A stretch of 64,000 bases of DNA, taken from NCBI GenBank assembly GCA_026387935.1, contig JAPLKU010000010.1, forward strand, positions 40,022-104,021, in the 5' to 3' direction. Source of the DNA: Gemmatimonadota bacterium. GTDB lineage: Bacteria > Gemmatimonadota > Gemmatimonadetes > Gemmatimonadales > Gemmatimonadaceae. The notes under the pieces are model-generated. The model was given only the letters and a program-made list of their open reading frames with translations. It was not told the DNA's origin and did no database searches. The position numbers and the translations under genes are program-made. Shown in pieces: positions 46,384 through 55,486 of this stretch (its first letter is position 1; every line of letters starts with the position of its first letter).

Positions 46384-46992
46384 ATGCCACTCACCAGACG
46401 CCAACGCCAGATCCTCGACTATCTCAACAGCTACAGCACGGAGCACGGGTACGCCCCGAGCTTTGAAGAGATTGCCGACCACTTCAACTATAACTCGCTG
46501 GCCACCGTCCACGAGCATCTCACCAACATCGAGCGCAAGGGCTACATCAAGCGCACGTACAACGAGAGCCGTGCGATCGAGATCCTCCCGTCCGACGTCA
46601 TCTCAAGAGCTGTCGAACTCCCGCTGCTTGGCGCTGTCGCCGCCGGCTCCCCCATCGAAGTGTCCACCGACAACGAAACCGTGTCGGTCCCGGAAGACTT
46701 CGTTCGCCGCTCGGGCAACCACTATGCCTTGCGTGTGCGGGGCCAGTCGATGATTGACGACCAGATTCGAGATGGTGATTTCGTCGTCGTCAACGACCGC
46801 AGCACGGCCGACAACGGCGAAATGGTGATCGCGATGCTCGAAGGCTCATCCGCAACGGTAAAGCGCTATTACCGCGAACGTGACGGCCGCATTCGTCTCC
46901 AGCCGTCGAACGAGGCCATGGCGCCGATCTATGTTCGCGAAGACCAGATGCAGATTCGCGGAATTGTCGTGGGCGTGCTGCGCCGCTACTAG
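46384..46992 (+). CDS. lexA: LexA repressor, SOS regulator
   Basis: Represses DNA-damage genes until RecA filaments trigger self-cleavage. The N-terminal winged helix is LTRRQRQILDYLNSYSTEHGYAPSFEEIADHF. The cleavage bond is expected in AVAAGSPIE near residue 85. The catalytic serine lies in RGQSMIDDQI near residue 122 and the lysine in SATVKRYY near residue 160. The 202-residue length is usual. I use the ATG at 46384; a codon at 46351 would add 11 residues. It stands alone on the plus strand between two parts of the trp cluster. Confidence 0.94.
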   Translation: MPLTRRQRQILDYLNSYSTEHGYAPSFEEIADHFNYNSLATVHEHLTNIERKGYIKRTYNESRAIEILPSDVISRAVELPLLGAVAAGSPIEVSTDNETVSVPEDFVRRSGNHYALRVRGQSMIDDQIRDGDFVVVNDRSTADNGEMVIAMLEGSSATVKRYYRERDGRIRLQPSNEAMAPIYVREDQMQIRGIVVGVLRRY

Positions 46993-47019
46993 TCAGCCGT
47001 TCACGGGCGGCGCAGCGGC

Positions 47020-48045
47020 TCAGCGGCTGGCGGCTCTGAGGCTGTTAAGGGAAGCCAATGCGCGTCCGCTTTCCAGCGATTTGCGCGCATCAATGATCGC
47101 CGTCTCAAGCGTCGGTGCATTGCCCGCGACGTAAATCGCAGCCGCAGCGTTGAGCAACACGGCGGCGAGCGCGCCCGCGGTTCCCTTCCCGGCCAGGATC
47201 GATGCAATCACGGCGGCATTCTCTGCTGGGCTCCCGCCGGCAAGCTCCGACGCCTGTACGGCCGCAAAACCGAACGTCGCCGGATCGATCACCCAGCGCG
47301 TCGTCTCCGCGCCGCGGATTTCAATCACCGTGGTTCGGCCCAGAGGTGAAATCTCGTCCATGCCCGGCTCACCGTGGACGACGAGCGAGTGCACGGTGCC
47401 GAGTGTCGCCAACGCTCCAGCCATGAGATCAGCCCGTGCAGGATCGGAGACGCCGACCACCTGACGGCCTGCCCGCGCGGGATTGGCGAGTGGTCCGACC
47501 ATGTTCATCACCGTTTCGATGCCCAGCTCTCGGCGGACGGGTCCCACATGGCGCATCGCGGGGTGCATCGTGGGTGCAAACATGAACACGATGCCCGCGG
47601 CGTCGAGCACACCGGCCATTCGTTCAACCGGAATGTCGATGTTCACGCCGAGCGCTTCGAGGACGTCGGCACTTCCACATTTGGTGGTGAACGAGCGGTT
47701 GCCGTGTTTTGCGATTCGCACGCCCGCGCCGGCAGCCACCAGCGCGGCCGCAGTGGAAATATTGAAAGTGCCGACGATGCCACCACCCGTCCCGCATGTG
47801 TCGACGAGCGCGTCGGCGTTGGAGGCCTCAAGTGTCGTCATCGCGGCACGCAGCGCCATCGCCGCGCCGGCGATCTCGTCCGACGTTTCGCCCTTCACCC
47901 GGAGCGCCGCCAGCATCGCGCCGATCAGGGCCGGAGTGCCATCGCCTTCCATAACGGCACGGAATGCCGCCGCCGACTGCGCGGTGGTCAGTGACTCGCG
48001 CCGAGCCAACTGGCGCACGGCGTCGCGAATGGCGTCAACCGGCAC
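47020..48045 (-). CDS. trpD: Anthranilate phosphoribosyltransferase
   Basis: Adds phosphoribose to anthranilate. The PRPP-binding DTCGTGGGIVGTFNISTAAALVAAGAGVRIAKHGNRSFTTKCGSADVLEALGV block near residue 80 is diagnostic, with GPLANPARAGRQVVGV later. The length is 341. The GTG at 48043-48045 is preferred over a TTG at 48057; it overlaps the upstream small gene by 11 bp. It is convergent with lexA. trpE and trpG are not in the window. Confidence 0.94.
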   Translation of the reverse strand: MPVDAIRDAVRQLARRESLTTAQSAAAFRAVMEGDGTPALIGAMLAALRVKGETSDEIAGAAMALRAAMTTLEASNADALVDTCGTGGGIVGTFNISTAAALVAAGAGVRIAKHGNRSFTTKCGSADVLEALGVNIDIPVERMAGVLDAAGIVFMFAPTMHPAMRHVGPVRRELGIETVMNMVGPLANPARAGRQVVGVSDPARADLMAGALATLGTVHSLVVHGEPGMDEISPLGRTTVIEIRGAETTRWVIDPATFGFAAVQASELAGGSPAENAAVIASILAGKGTAGALAAVLLNAAAAIYVAGNAPTLETAIIDARKSLESGRALASLNSLRAASR

Positions 48046-48283
48046 GAATCGTCTCAATCAGGCGTTCAGCAAGAGACGCCTGGTGTGCCACCAGCGACAT
48101 CACGAGGCCGAGTAGGCGAACACGCTCCACGATCATTCCCCGCCGGGGTTCGACGCGAAAGTACGCGACCGACGCATCGCGATCCGCGTCGGCGACACTC
48201 TCGTTGAGTGCCACCAGAGCGGGGTCGAGCGTGATCGCAGCGCCCAGGGCGTGGGCCAGCGAGTCGAGGGATCGAAGCGTCAT
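48035..48283 (-). CDS. Hypothetical protein upstream of trpD
   Basis: An unrecognised 82-residue product starting MTLRSLDSLAHALGAAITLDPALVALNESVADAD and ending in a mostly helical MIVERVRLLGLVMSLVAHQASLAERLIETIRAG. It has no signal peptide, cysteines or obvious metal motif. It overlaps the trpD start, so it is probably co-expressed with it. No function is proposed. Confidence 0.55.
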   Translation of the reverse strand: MTLRSLDSLAHALGAAITLDPALVALNESVADADRDASVAYFRVEPRRGMIVERVRLLGLVMSLVAHQASLAERLIETIRAG

Positions 48284-48399
48284 GGGCGGTCCCGCGGCGG
48301 CGCAGGCGCCAGGAAAGAGATCCCCGATTGCCGGTCGCGTGGAGCCGAAGCTTGCGGGCCGCGCCCGCCAATGTCAATCGAGATTAAACGCGCGTTTCC

Positions 48400-48428
48400 T
48401 TGAACCAACCGTGTCACCCGAATAATTT
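48400..48428 (+). promoter_or_regulatory. Candidate promoter of the truA run
   Basis: TTGAAC at 48400-48405 and TAATTT at 48423-48428 are 17 bp apart; AATAAT at 48421 is an alternative -10. The start codon at 48436 lies only a few bases past the -10, so transcription from here would give an almost leaderless message. Confidence 0.4.
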
Positions 48429-48435
48429 TCCTCCA

Positions 48436-49215
48436 ATGCCGGAGCGCATGATCCAGCTCGTTGTGCAGTATGACGGAACAGACTTCTCCGGTTGGCAGGT
48501 GCAGCCTGCGACACGCACGGTGCAAGGAGTGCTGGAAGACGTCTTGGGACGGCTCGGCGAGAACGGGGTGAGAGTCACCGGAGCCGGACGAACCGACGCG
48601 GGAGTTCACGCCCGTGGGCAGGTGGCGGGCGTGGATGTCGGCGGGCATTGGACACCAGAGAAACTCCGCCGCGCGCTCAACCAGCAGTTGCCAGGCGACG
48701 TGTGGATCGCCGAATCGCATGAGATGGTTCCTTCGTTCCACGCCCGCTTCAGCGCTACCAGCCGGCGCTATCGCTACGTGGTTGGACTTCGCGATGACTC
48801 GTGGTCCCCATTCCGACGTCGTTTCGTTTTCCCGTGGCCGGGGTCCAAGACACTGGATTTCGGCGCACTCGAATGGTGCGCAACGGCTACGCTTGGCATG
48901 CACGCATTTCGCGGCTTCGCCGTCAAAGGCACCGCACCGGCCGACGACGATCATCGCTGTGACGTCCGCGCGTGCGAATGGACCGACGAAGGCGGCGACC
49001 TCGTGTTCACGGTCGAGGCCAACCGGTTTCTCCATCACATGGTCCGGTTCCTTGTCGGGACCATGGTCGACGTCGCGGCTGGACGACGGGTCCGTGACGA
49101 GTTCGCCGCGCTGCTCACGGCAAGTGAGAACGACAAGGTGTCTGCACCCGCTCCCGCATCGGGGCTCAGTCTCGAACGCGTGAACTACCCCACCGACCTC
49201 TACATAAAGGCCTGA
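48436..49215 (+). CDS. truA: tRNA pseudouridine(38-40) synthase
   Basis: Makes pseudouridine in the anticodon arm. QLVVQYDGTDFSGWQVQP at the N-terminus and GAGRTDAGVHARGQV with the catalytic aspartate near residue 52 are diagnostic, and NRFLHHMVRFLVGTMVDVAAGR closes the fold. The length is about 259. The start is either the ATG at 48436 or the one at 48448. It begins the plus-strand run that continues to 62017. Confidence 0.94.
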   Translation: MPERMIQLVVQYDGTDFSGWQVQPATRTVQGVLEDVLGRLGENGVRVTGAGRTDAGVHARGQVAGVDVGGHWTPEKLRRALNQQLPGDVWIAESHEMVPSFHARFSATSRRYRYVVGLRDDSWSPFRRRFVFPWPGSKTLDFGALEWCATATLGMHAFRGFAVKGTAPADDDHRCDVRACEWTDEGGDLVFTVEANRFLHHMVRFLVGTMVDVAAGRRVRDEFAALLTASENDKVSAPAPASGLSLERVNYPTDLYIKA

Positions 49216-49218
49216 TCC

Positions 49219-49884
49219 ATGCGACTCTTCCTGGCAACGACGTCGTTGGACGACATCCGCTGGGCGACCGACGCCGGGCTTATTGACGGCATCGTGGCGA
49301 CACCCACGATCATCGCGGCCGAATCGCCGCAGTCTGACGCGCGCGAAGTGATCGCCGACATCGCCAAGGCCTCTCGCCTGCCCATTTGCGCCAGCGTCGC
49401 CGCGGTGTCCGCGAATGAGATCGTCAAAGGCGCGAAGGACCTTCGAAAGATTTCTGAGCGCATGATCATTGCCATCCCGTTCATTGACGATGCGATCCCG
49501 GCCATCCGGCGGCTCTCGGCCGACGGCATCCCCGTCGCGGCCACGCTGGTGTACTCGGCGGCCCAGGGCATTCTCGCCGCCCATGCCGGAGCCTCGATGG
49601 TCACGGTGTCTGTTGACGCGCTCGACTCGGTGGGCGGCGACGGCAACGCGGTCATTGCCGATTTGCGCGACGCTTTCGACCACAGCGCGGCGGAATGCGA
49701 TGTCGCGGCGGCAGGCCCCGCGACGGCGGCAAGTTTTGCAGGGGCGGCCGGCATGGGCGCCAACGTCGCGATTGTCACGCCCGAAGTCCTGCGCGGCCTG
49801 CTCCAGCATCCCCTCACGGATCGTGGACTCGACCGGTTCCTTAGCGCCATCAGCCGACGCCCGAAGGGCAAGCGCGGTAAGTGA
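49219..49884 (+). CDS. Transaldolase-fold protein lacking catalytic residues
   Basis: The 221-residue product aligns by eye along its length with the small transaldolase/fructose-6-phosphate aldolase family (MRLFLATTS..., GIVATPTIIAAE, MIIAIPFIDDAIPAIRRL, AATLVYSAAQGILAAHAGA, LTDRGLDRFL). The key residues are replaced: the Asp of the first strand (FLDT) is Ala, the Asn of TTNPS is Thr, and the Schiff-base Lys of VKIP is Ala. It is probably not an aldolase. It follows truA by 3 bp and overlaps the protease gene as GTGA. The role is unknown. Confidence 0.8.
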   Translation: MRLFLATTSLDDIRWATDAGLIDGIVATPTIIAAESPQSDAREVIADIAKASRLPICASVAAVSANEIVKGAKDLRKISERMIIAIPFIDDAIPAIRRLSADGIPVAATLVYSAAQGILAAHAGASMVTVSVDALDSVGGDGNAVIADLRDAFDHSAAECDVAAAGPATAASFAGAAGMGANVAIVTPEVLRGLLQHPLTDRGLDRFLSAISRRPKGKRGK

Positions 49885-51290
49885 CCCAGCTCCCCCGCTC
49901 ACCGATGGTGCGGCTCCTCACGACTGGAGCGGTGTTAATCGCGTGCGCATTTCCGCAGCTCGGGCGCGCTCAGCGCCAAGCCAAAGCGGACGTTAGGCCT
50001 CAAGCGATCGCCTCACAGCGGCGTTCAGCAATCACGGAAGCGGTGGCCAAAGTGTCGCCGGCGGTTGTGACCGTACAGACCGAGGCGGTGCAGCGTGTCA
50101 CCAACTACGATTTCTTCTTCGGCCAGCAAAGCCGCGATCAGACCTCCGCCGGCATCGGCTCCGGATTCATCATTCGCGCCGACGGTGTGATTCTGACCAA
50201 CGCGCATGTCGTGGCCGGGGCGACGAAGATCAGCGTGGCCATGCGCGACGGGCAGACCTACAATGCCAAACTGCTTGGCAGCGACGAGATGAACGACCTC
50301 GCCGTGCTCCAGATCAGCGCGAAGAATCTTCCGGTCGCTGCACTTGGAACATCGCGCGGATTGCTCATCGGCGAGTGGGCGATTGCGATTGGCAACCCGT
50401 ATGGGTTTGTGCTCGGCAACTCCGAACCAAGCGTGAGTCTTGGCGTCATCAGTGCGACGGGACGCAACCTCACCGCGCGCAGTGAAGGCGGCGGGGTGTA
50501 CGTGGACATGATCCAGACCGACGCCTCCATCAACCCGGGCAACTCCGGCGGTCCGCTCGTCAACGCCATGGGCGAAGTGATTGGCGTCAACAGCTCGATC
50601 TATTCTCCGACGGGAAGTTCCGTCGGACTCGGCTTTTCCATCCCGATTGATCGCGCGAAACGCGTGGCCGATGACCTCATCGCGCATGGAAAACCGCGGC
50701 AGCCATGGATCGGGGTGCGCCTGACCGAACCGAGCACCGATCCAGGCGACCGCAGCGGCGTTACGCGCGCAGCCGTGGTCAATCTCGTCACGCCTGACTC
50801 CCCCGCCGATGCCGCCGGGATTCGGAAAGGCGACGTACTCGTTCGCTCGCGTGAACGCGCACTGCGAAACGCGTACGACTGGGAAGCAGAGCAACTTGAA
50901 CTCCGCGTCGGGGACCAGGTGCCGCTTACCCTGCGCCGCAATGGCCGCGACATGGAGGTGCGCGTCACCGTAGCAGACCGTCCGGAGGTCACGGCGCAAC
51001 GCGTGTCGGTACTCCGCGACCTGGAGCTGGTGGATGTGACCGCAGCGATTCGCGCAGAACGAAACATTCGCACTGCAGGCGGCGCGCTCATCGTGTCGGT
51101 ATCGCAGGGCGTATCGGAAAGCCTCGGGATTCAGAATGGCGATGTCATCACGCAGGTGATGAACACGCAGATCAAGGACGCTCGGCAGGCAAAACAAGTC
51201 CTAGAGTCGTACTCCGGCAGAAACCGCATTCGCATGTACGTGGAACGCAACGGGCGAATCCTCTGGAGTGATTTCGTGATTCAACCATGA
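49881..51290 (+). CDS. DegP/HtrA-type periplasmic serine protease
   Basis: A quality-control protease exported by the signal peptide LLTTGAVLIACAFPQLGRAQ. The catalytic triad is visible as His in LTNAHVVAGA, Asp in MNDLAVLQI and Ser in NPGNSGGPLVNAMGEVIGVN near residue 215. Two PDZ domains follow, around PWIGVRL...SPADAAGIRKGDVLV near residue 290 and GVSESLGIQNGDVITQV near residue 415. It is 469 residues long. The start codon GTG overlaps the preceding stop; an ATG nine residues in is also possible. Confidence 0.92.
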   Translation: MTQLPRSPMVRLLTTGAVLIACAFPQLGRAQRQAKADVRPQAIASQRRSAITEAVAKVSPAVVTVQTEAVQRVTNYDFFFGQQSRDQTSAGIGSGFIIRADGVILTNAHVVAGATKISVAMRDGQTYNAKLLGSDEMNDLAVLQISAKNLPVAALGTSRGLLIGEWAIAIGNPYGFVLGNSEPSVSLGVISATGRNLTARSEGGGVYVDMIQTDASINPGNSGGPLVNAMGEVIGVNSSIYSPTGSSVGLGFSIPIDRAKRVADDLIAHGKPRQPWIGVRLTEPSTDPGDRSGVTRAAVVNLVTPDSPADAAGIRKGDVLVRSRERALRNAYDWEAEQLELRVGDQVPLTLRRNGRDMEVRVTVADRPEVTAQRVSVLRDLELVDVTAAIRAERNIRTAGGALIVSVSQGVSESLGIQNGDVITQVMNTQIKDARQAKQVLESYSGRNRIRMYVERNGRILWSDFVIQP

Positions 51291-51308
51291 CCCTCGCATC
51301 ACCATCGC

Positions 51309-52742
51309 ATGAGCACTGACCGATATTCTTCTCCGCTGTCCGAGCGGTATGCCTCCAAGGGGATGCTCGAATTGTGGTCCGCGCAGACGCGCCACGGGCT
51401 CTGGCGTCGGCTCTGGCTGGCACTGGCCGAGTCAGAGCGCACACTTGGCGTGGACATCCCGGCAGCGGCGATTGACGAGATGCGCGCGCACCTGGACGAT
51501 ATCGACTTCCCGGGCGTGGCCGTTTACGAAAAACGTTTCAGACACGACGTAATGGCCCATGTGCACGCATTTGGCGACGTGGCTCCGGCGGCGCGTGGCG
51601 TGATTCATCTGGGAGCAACAAGTGCGTTTGTCACCGACAACGGCGACCTGATCCAGATGCGCCGCGGCCTTGAGATGTTGCGCGCGCGTGCGCTCAGCGT
51701 ACTCGGCTCTCTGGCCACGTTCGCGCGCACGTGGCGTGCGGAACCTGCCCTCGGCTACACCCACCTGCAGCCAGCGCAGCTTGTCACGGTCGGCAAGCGC
51801 GCCACACTGTGGATGCAGGACCTCGTGCTCGATATCGCTGAACTGGATCACCGGATTGCCACACTCCCGATGCGCGGCGTGAAAGGCACGACCGGCACGC
51901 AAGCGAGCTTTCTCGAACTGTTTCGCGGCGACCACAAGAAAGTGCGTGAACTCGATCGCCTCGTCACCACGGCGATGGGCTTCACGTCATCCATCCCGGT
52001 CTCGGGCCAGACGTACACGCGCAAACTCGACGCGACCGTGCTGTCCGCGGTCAGCGGACTCGCCGCCAGCGCCGCGAAGTTTGCCGGCGACCTACGGATG
52101 CTCCAGTCGTTCGGTGAAATCGAGGAGCCGTTTGAAAAGGAACAGATCGGTTCGAGTGCGATGGCGTACAAGCGCAATCCCATGCGGTGTGAGCGGATCA
52201 ACTCACTCGCGCGCTTTGTGCTCTCGCTTGAATCCAACGCGAACCAGACCCACAGTGCGCAGTATTTCGAACGCACGCTCGACGACAGCGCGAATCGCCG
52301 CATCACCATTCCTGAATCCTTCCTCGCCACCGATGCCATTTTGATCCTGTGGGAGAACGTCGTGTCAGGCCTTGAGGTGCATCCGGCCCGCATCAAGGCC
52401 CGAATCGCTGACGAACTCCCGTTCATGGCAACCGAGAAACTCATCGTGCGGGCGGTAGAACGCGGCGGGGACCGGCAGCAGGTGCACGAGGTGATTCGCC
52501 TTCATAGCGTTGCAACAGCCCGTGCAATGAAAGATGCTGGTGCGGCGAATGACCTTTTCACACGGCTCGCGGCCGACAAAGCGTTCGGCGTCCCCATGGA
52601 CGATCTTGCGGCCGTGGCCGACCCCATGCAGTTCGTAGGCCGCGCTCCGGAGCAGGTGGACGAGTTTCTCGCTGAAGTGGTGGACCCTATTCTTGCCGCG
52701 GCCCCGAAGGCCGCCTCAACCCGAGAGGATGTGCGTGTATGA
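51309..52742 (+). CDS. purB: Adenylosuccinate lyase
   Basis: Releases fumarate from SAICAR and adenylosuccinate. The family signature is [17 protein letters not shown] near residue 277, and the catalytic-histidine segments are THLQPAQ and [12 protein letters not shown]. The 477-residue form is the longer, eukaryote-like subtype. It is the first purine gene of the cluster, 18 bp after the protease gene, with a 4-bp overlap into purC. Confidence 0.95.
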   Translation: MSTDRYSSPLSERYASKGMLELWSAQTRHGLWRRLWLALAESERTLGVDIPAAAIDEMRAHLDDIDFPGVAVYEKRFRHDVMAHVHAFGDVAPAARGVIHLGATSAFVTDNGDLIQMRRGLEMLRARALSVLGSLATFARTWRAEPALGYTHLQPAQLVTVGKRATLWMQDLVLDIAELDHRIATLPMRGVKGTTGTQASFLELFRGDHKKVRELDRLVTTAMGFTSSIPVSGQTYTRKLDATVLSAVSGLAASAAKFAGDLRMLQSFGEIEEPFEKEQIGSSAMAYKRNPMRCERINSLARFVLSLESNANQTHSAQYFERTLDDSANRRITIPESFLATDAILILWENVVSGLEVHPARIKARIADELPFMATEKLIVRAVERGGDRQQVHEVIRLHSVATARAMKDAGAANDLFTRLAADKAFGVPMDDLAAVADPMQFVGRAPEQVDEFLAEVVDPILAAAPKAASTREDVRV

Positions 52743-53665
52743 CAGCTGTTGTCGGACAGACTAACCTTCCCTTCGAACTGATCCGTCGCGGCAAGGTTCG
52801 CGACGTGTACGCAATTGACACCGATCGCATTCTCCTGGTCGCCAGCGACCGAGTCAGCGCCTTTGACGTTGTCATGCATGAGCTGGTGCCATTCAAGGGC
52901 GCCGTCCTTACGCAGATCACCGCCTGGTGGCTCCGTCATTTTGAGAAGGACGTGGCCCACCACATGCTCTCGTCTGACGCAGATGAGATCATACGTGCGA
53001 TTCCAACGCTGGCACCACATCACGCTGAGCTGATCGGCCGATCGATGCTCTGCCGGCGGACCGACGTGTTTCCGGTGGAGTGTGTGATTCGCGGCTACCT
53101 CTCCGGATCTGCCTGGAAGGAATACAAAGGCAGCGGCACGCTCGCGGGCGAAGCGTTGCCTCCCGGGCTCGTGGAAAGTGACCGGTTCGATCCCCCGATC
53201 TTCAGTCCGGCCACGAAGGCCGACGAAGGACACGACGAGAACATCACCATCCCACAGGTGCGCGCGCTGCTCGGCGAGACCGTCGCCAACGAACTCGAGC
53301 GGTTCTCACGTCTGGTGTACGGCCGCGGCCGCGACCTGGCGGCCGAGCGCGGCATCATCATTGCTGACACGAAGTTTGAATTCGGTCGCACCCGTGACGG
53401 CGAGATCATCCTGATTGACGAGGTCCTCACGCCGGATAGTTCCCGGTTGTGGCCGGCCGACAAGTACACGCCCGGCGGACCACAGGCGAGCTTCGACAAG
53501 CAGCCGCTGCGAGATTACCTCGAAGGCGAGAAGAAGGCCGGCCGTTGGGACGGGAATGCACCACCACCGACGCTGCCGGACGCGGTCATCGACGCGACGA
53601 GCAAGCGCTACCGCGACGCGTTCACGTTGTTGACTGGCGAACGACTTCCAGTCGCGGGCGCCTGA
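52739..53665 (+). CDS. purC: Phosphoribosylaminoimidazole-succinocarboxamide synthase
   Basis: Joins aspartate to CAIR. Signature segments are [31 protein letters not shown] at the N-terminus, [18 protein letters not shown] near residue 105, and [33 protein letters not shown] near residue 210. The length of 308 matches the longer bacterial/fungal-like form. It overlaps purB by ATGA and the psd start by one base (TGATG). Confidence 0.96.
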   Translation: MTAVVGQTNLPFELIRRGKVRDVYAIDTDRILLVASDRVSAFDVVMHELVPFKGAVLTQITAWWLRHFEKDVAHHMLSSDADEIIRAIPTLAPHHAELIGRSMLCRRTDVFPVECVIRGYLSGSAWKEYKGSGTLAGEALPPGLVESDRFDPPIFSPATKADEGHDENITIPQVRALLGETVANELERFSRLVYGRGRDLAAERGIIIADTKFEFGRTRDGEIILIDEVLTPDSSRLWPADKYTPGGPQASFDKQPLRDYLEGEKKAGRWDGNAPPPTLPDAVIDATSKRYRDAFTLLTGERLPVAGA

Positions 53666-54309
53666 TGGGCGTCGCCAAGGAAGGAATCCCGTTCATCATC
53701 GCCAGTGACGCACTTGCGGTTGGCGCGTTCGTTGCCGCGTCGCGGTACGGCTCGCCATGGATCTGGGTTCTGGCGGTGGTGCTGGCGATTGTGGCGGTCT
53801 GGGTCGTGTACTTCTTCCGTGATCCCGAGCGCGACGGTGCGCGAGGCGAGCGTCTCGTGATCTCGCCGGCCGACGGCAAGATCGTGATGATTGCCGAGGT
53901 TCATGAACCGGCCTTCATTCGCGGTCCCGCGATCCGCATCTCTGTGTTCATGAACATTTTCAGTGTTCATGTGAATCGATACCCCGTGTCGGGCGATGTG
54001 AAATACCTCCACTACAATCCCGGAAAGTTTCTCAACGCCGCCGTCGAAAAGGCGAGCCTGGAGAATGAACAGAGTTCAGTCGGCATCGAATCGCCGATCG
54101 GGCGCGTCGTCGTCCGGCAGATCGCGGGCCTCGTTGCCCGCCGAATCCTGACCTACAGTCGCGAGGGAGATCGGGCCGCGCAGGGGGTTCGCTTCGGCAT
54201 CATTCGATTCGGGTCGCGAGTGGACGTCTTCGTGCCAACGTCGTGCGCGCCAAAGGTGAAGGTCGGAGACCAGGTCTTCGCTGGGCTCACCGTGTTGGCC
54301 GAGCAGTAA
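53665..54309 (+). CDS. psd: Phosphatidylserine decarboxylase
   Basis: Makes phosphatidylethanolamine from phosphatidylserine. It has an N-terminal membrane region (DALAVGAFVAA; WIWVLAVVLAIVAVWVVYFF), then ISPADGKIVMI, SVFMNIFSVHVNRYPVSG and the self-cleavage site RFGSRVDVF, where the Gly-Ser bond yields the pyruvoyl group. The length of 214 fits the short decarboxylase subtype. I start at the ATG overlapping the purC stop. It is followed at once by pssA, its pathway partner. Confidence 0.93.
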   Translation: MGVAKEGIPFIIASDALAVGAFVAASRYGSPWIWVLAVVLAIVAVWVVYFFRDPERDGARGERLVISPADGKIVMIAEVHEPAFIRGPAIRISVFMNIFSVHVNRYPVSGDVKYLHYNPGKFLNAAVEKASLENEQSSVGIESPIGRVVVRQIAGLVARRILTYSREGDRAAQGVRFGIIRFGSRVDVFVPTSCAPKVKVGDQVFAGLTVLAEQ

Positions 54310-55232
54310 TGCGCCGCCCTCGCCTTCCTCGCCCCTCGATGGTGATGCTGCCCAGCGGCGTCACCATCGCGAATCTGTTCTTCGGCGTATTCGCGATTGT
54401 GGCGGCGGCGCGCGGCGACTTCGGGAAGGCCGTGCTCTTCGTCTTGATTGGCGCCGTGCTTGACGGGATCGACGGGCGGGTTGCTCGCGCCACGCGGACC
54501 GGCTCACAGTTCGGCGCTGAGCTCGACTCGCTCGTTGATGCCATTTCGTTCGGCCTCGCGCCGGCGATGATCATGTATTTCGCCGTGCTACACAAAGAGG
54601 GCTGGGATTGGCTCTTCGTCTTCGGCTTCTGTGCCTGTGCGGTGATCCGCCTCGCGCGCTTCAACGTCGAACAGGCGGGCCGGGCCAAGACGCACTTCCA
54701 CGGATTGCCCAGTCCGGCGGCCGGCTGCACGCTCGCGAGTTACTACTGGTTCAGTCAAACCCCGTTGTATAACGAGACGCCGATTGGCGAATGGCCGTGG
54801 CACATCGTGCTGCGCTTCGTGATGGCGGGTCTCGCGTTCCTGATGGTAAGCGAAGTGCCCTACCCCGCCTGGCCAACCTTCAGTCTCAAGACGCTGCGCG
54901 GCGCGCTGGGACTCATCCTTTTCGTTTCGCTGGCGCTCGGGCTGGTGTTCCTTCCGCGTGAGTTCTTCTTCCCGGTCGCCATGTTGTATGTGCTCTACGG
55001 CGTCGTGTCCGCCGTCGTCCGCGGCCTGCTCGATCGTGGGGCGTCCGTCTACGATGAAGACGCCGTCGCCGACGCCTACCTCGCCGAAGACCTTGACGAT
55101 GACGCAGATGAGGCGGAGGACGCCCCTGCGGCAGAACCAGTTCCCGTTCGCAAGAAGCGCCGCCGCCGCCGTCGCCCCCGCGGCGGTTCTCCCTCGCCCG
55201 ATCGCACCTCTTCACCGGAACCATCTGAATGA
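54309..55232 (+). CDS. pssA: CDP-diacylglycerol-serine O-phosphatidyltransferase
   Basis: Makes phosphatidylserine from CDP-diacylglycerol and serine. The CDP-alcohol phosphotransferase motif appears as DGIDGRVARATRTGSQFGAELDSLVD near residue 58, with several membrane helices around and after it. The last 70 residues form a soluble tail, first acidic (EDLDDDADEAEDA), then basic (RKKRRRRRRP). I use the ATG that overlaps the psd stop (TAATG). It overlaps purS by 4 bp. Confidence 0.93.
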   Translation: MRRPRLPRPSMVMLPSGVTIANLFFGVFAIVAAARGDFGKAVLFVLIGAVLDGIDGRVARATRTGSQFGAELDSLVDAISFGLAPAMIMYFAVLHKEGWDWLFVFGFCACAVIRLARFNVEQAGRAKTHFHGLPSPAAGCTLASYYWFSQTPLYNETPIGEWPWHIVLRFVMAGLAFLMVSEVPYPAWPTFSLKTLRGALGLILFVSLALGLVFLPREFFFPVAMLYVLYGVVSAVVRGLLDRGASVYDEDAVADAYLAEDLDDDADEAEDAPAAEPVPVRKKRRRRRRPRGGSPSPDRTSSPEPSE

Positions 55233-55483
55233 AGTTTCGTGTTGCCGTTCACATTCTTCCGCGCCGCGGAATCCTCGACCCACAGGGCAAGGCCGTCACC
55301 GAGGCACTGCACTCGCTCGGGTTCGCCGAGGTGGCCGAGGTGCACGTGGGCCGTCATCTGGCCATCGAGACGCAGGCGGATTCGGCCGATGCCGCGCGCG
55401 CAGCCGTCAAAGCCATGTGTGACAAGCTGCTCGCAAATCCGGTGACCGAAGATTTTGTCATCGCAAGCGTGGAGGCGGTGTAA
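55229..55483 (+). CDS. purS: Phosphoribosylformylglycinamidine synthase, PurS subunit
   Basis: A small subunit that bridges PurQ and PurL. The 84-residue protein has FRVAVHILPRRGILDPQGKAVTEALHSLGF and the C-terminal CDKLLANPVTEDFVIASVE, both typical of PurS. Its presence means FGAM synthase here is the three-part form. It lies between pssA and purQ. Confidence 0.95.
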   Translation: MKFRVAVHILPRRGILDPQGKAVTEALHSLGFAEVAEVHVGRHLAIETQADSADAARAAVKAMCDKLLANPVTEDFVIASVEAV

Positions 55484-55486
55484 ACG

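Noticed and set aside
48280..49902. Minus-strand open frame of 540 codons over truA and the transaldolase-like gene
   Set aside because: It opposes two genes with clear family signatures, and its product has no recognisable domain.
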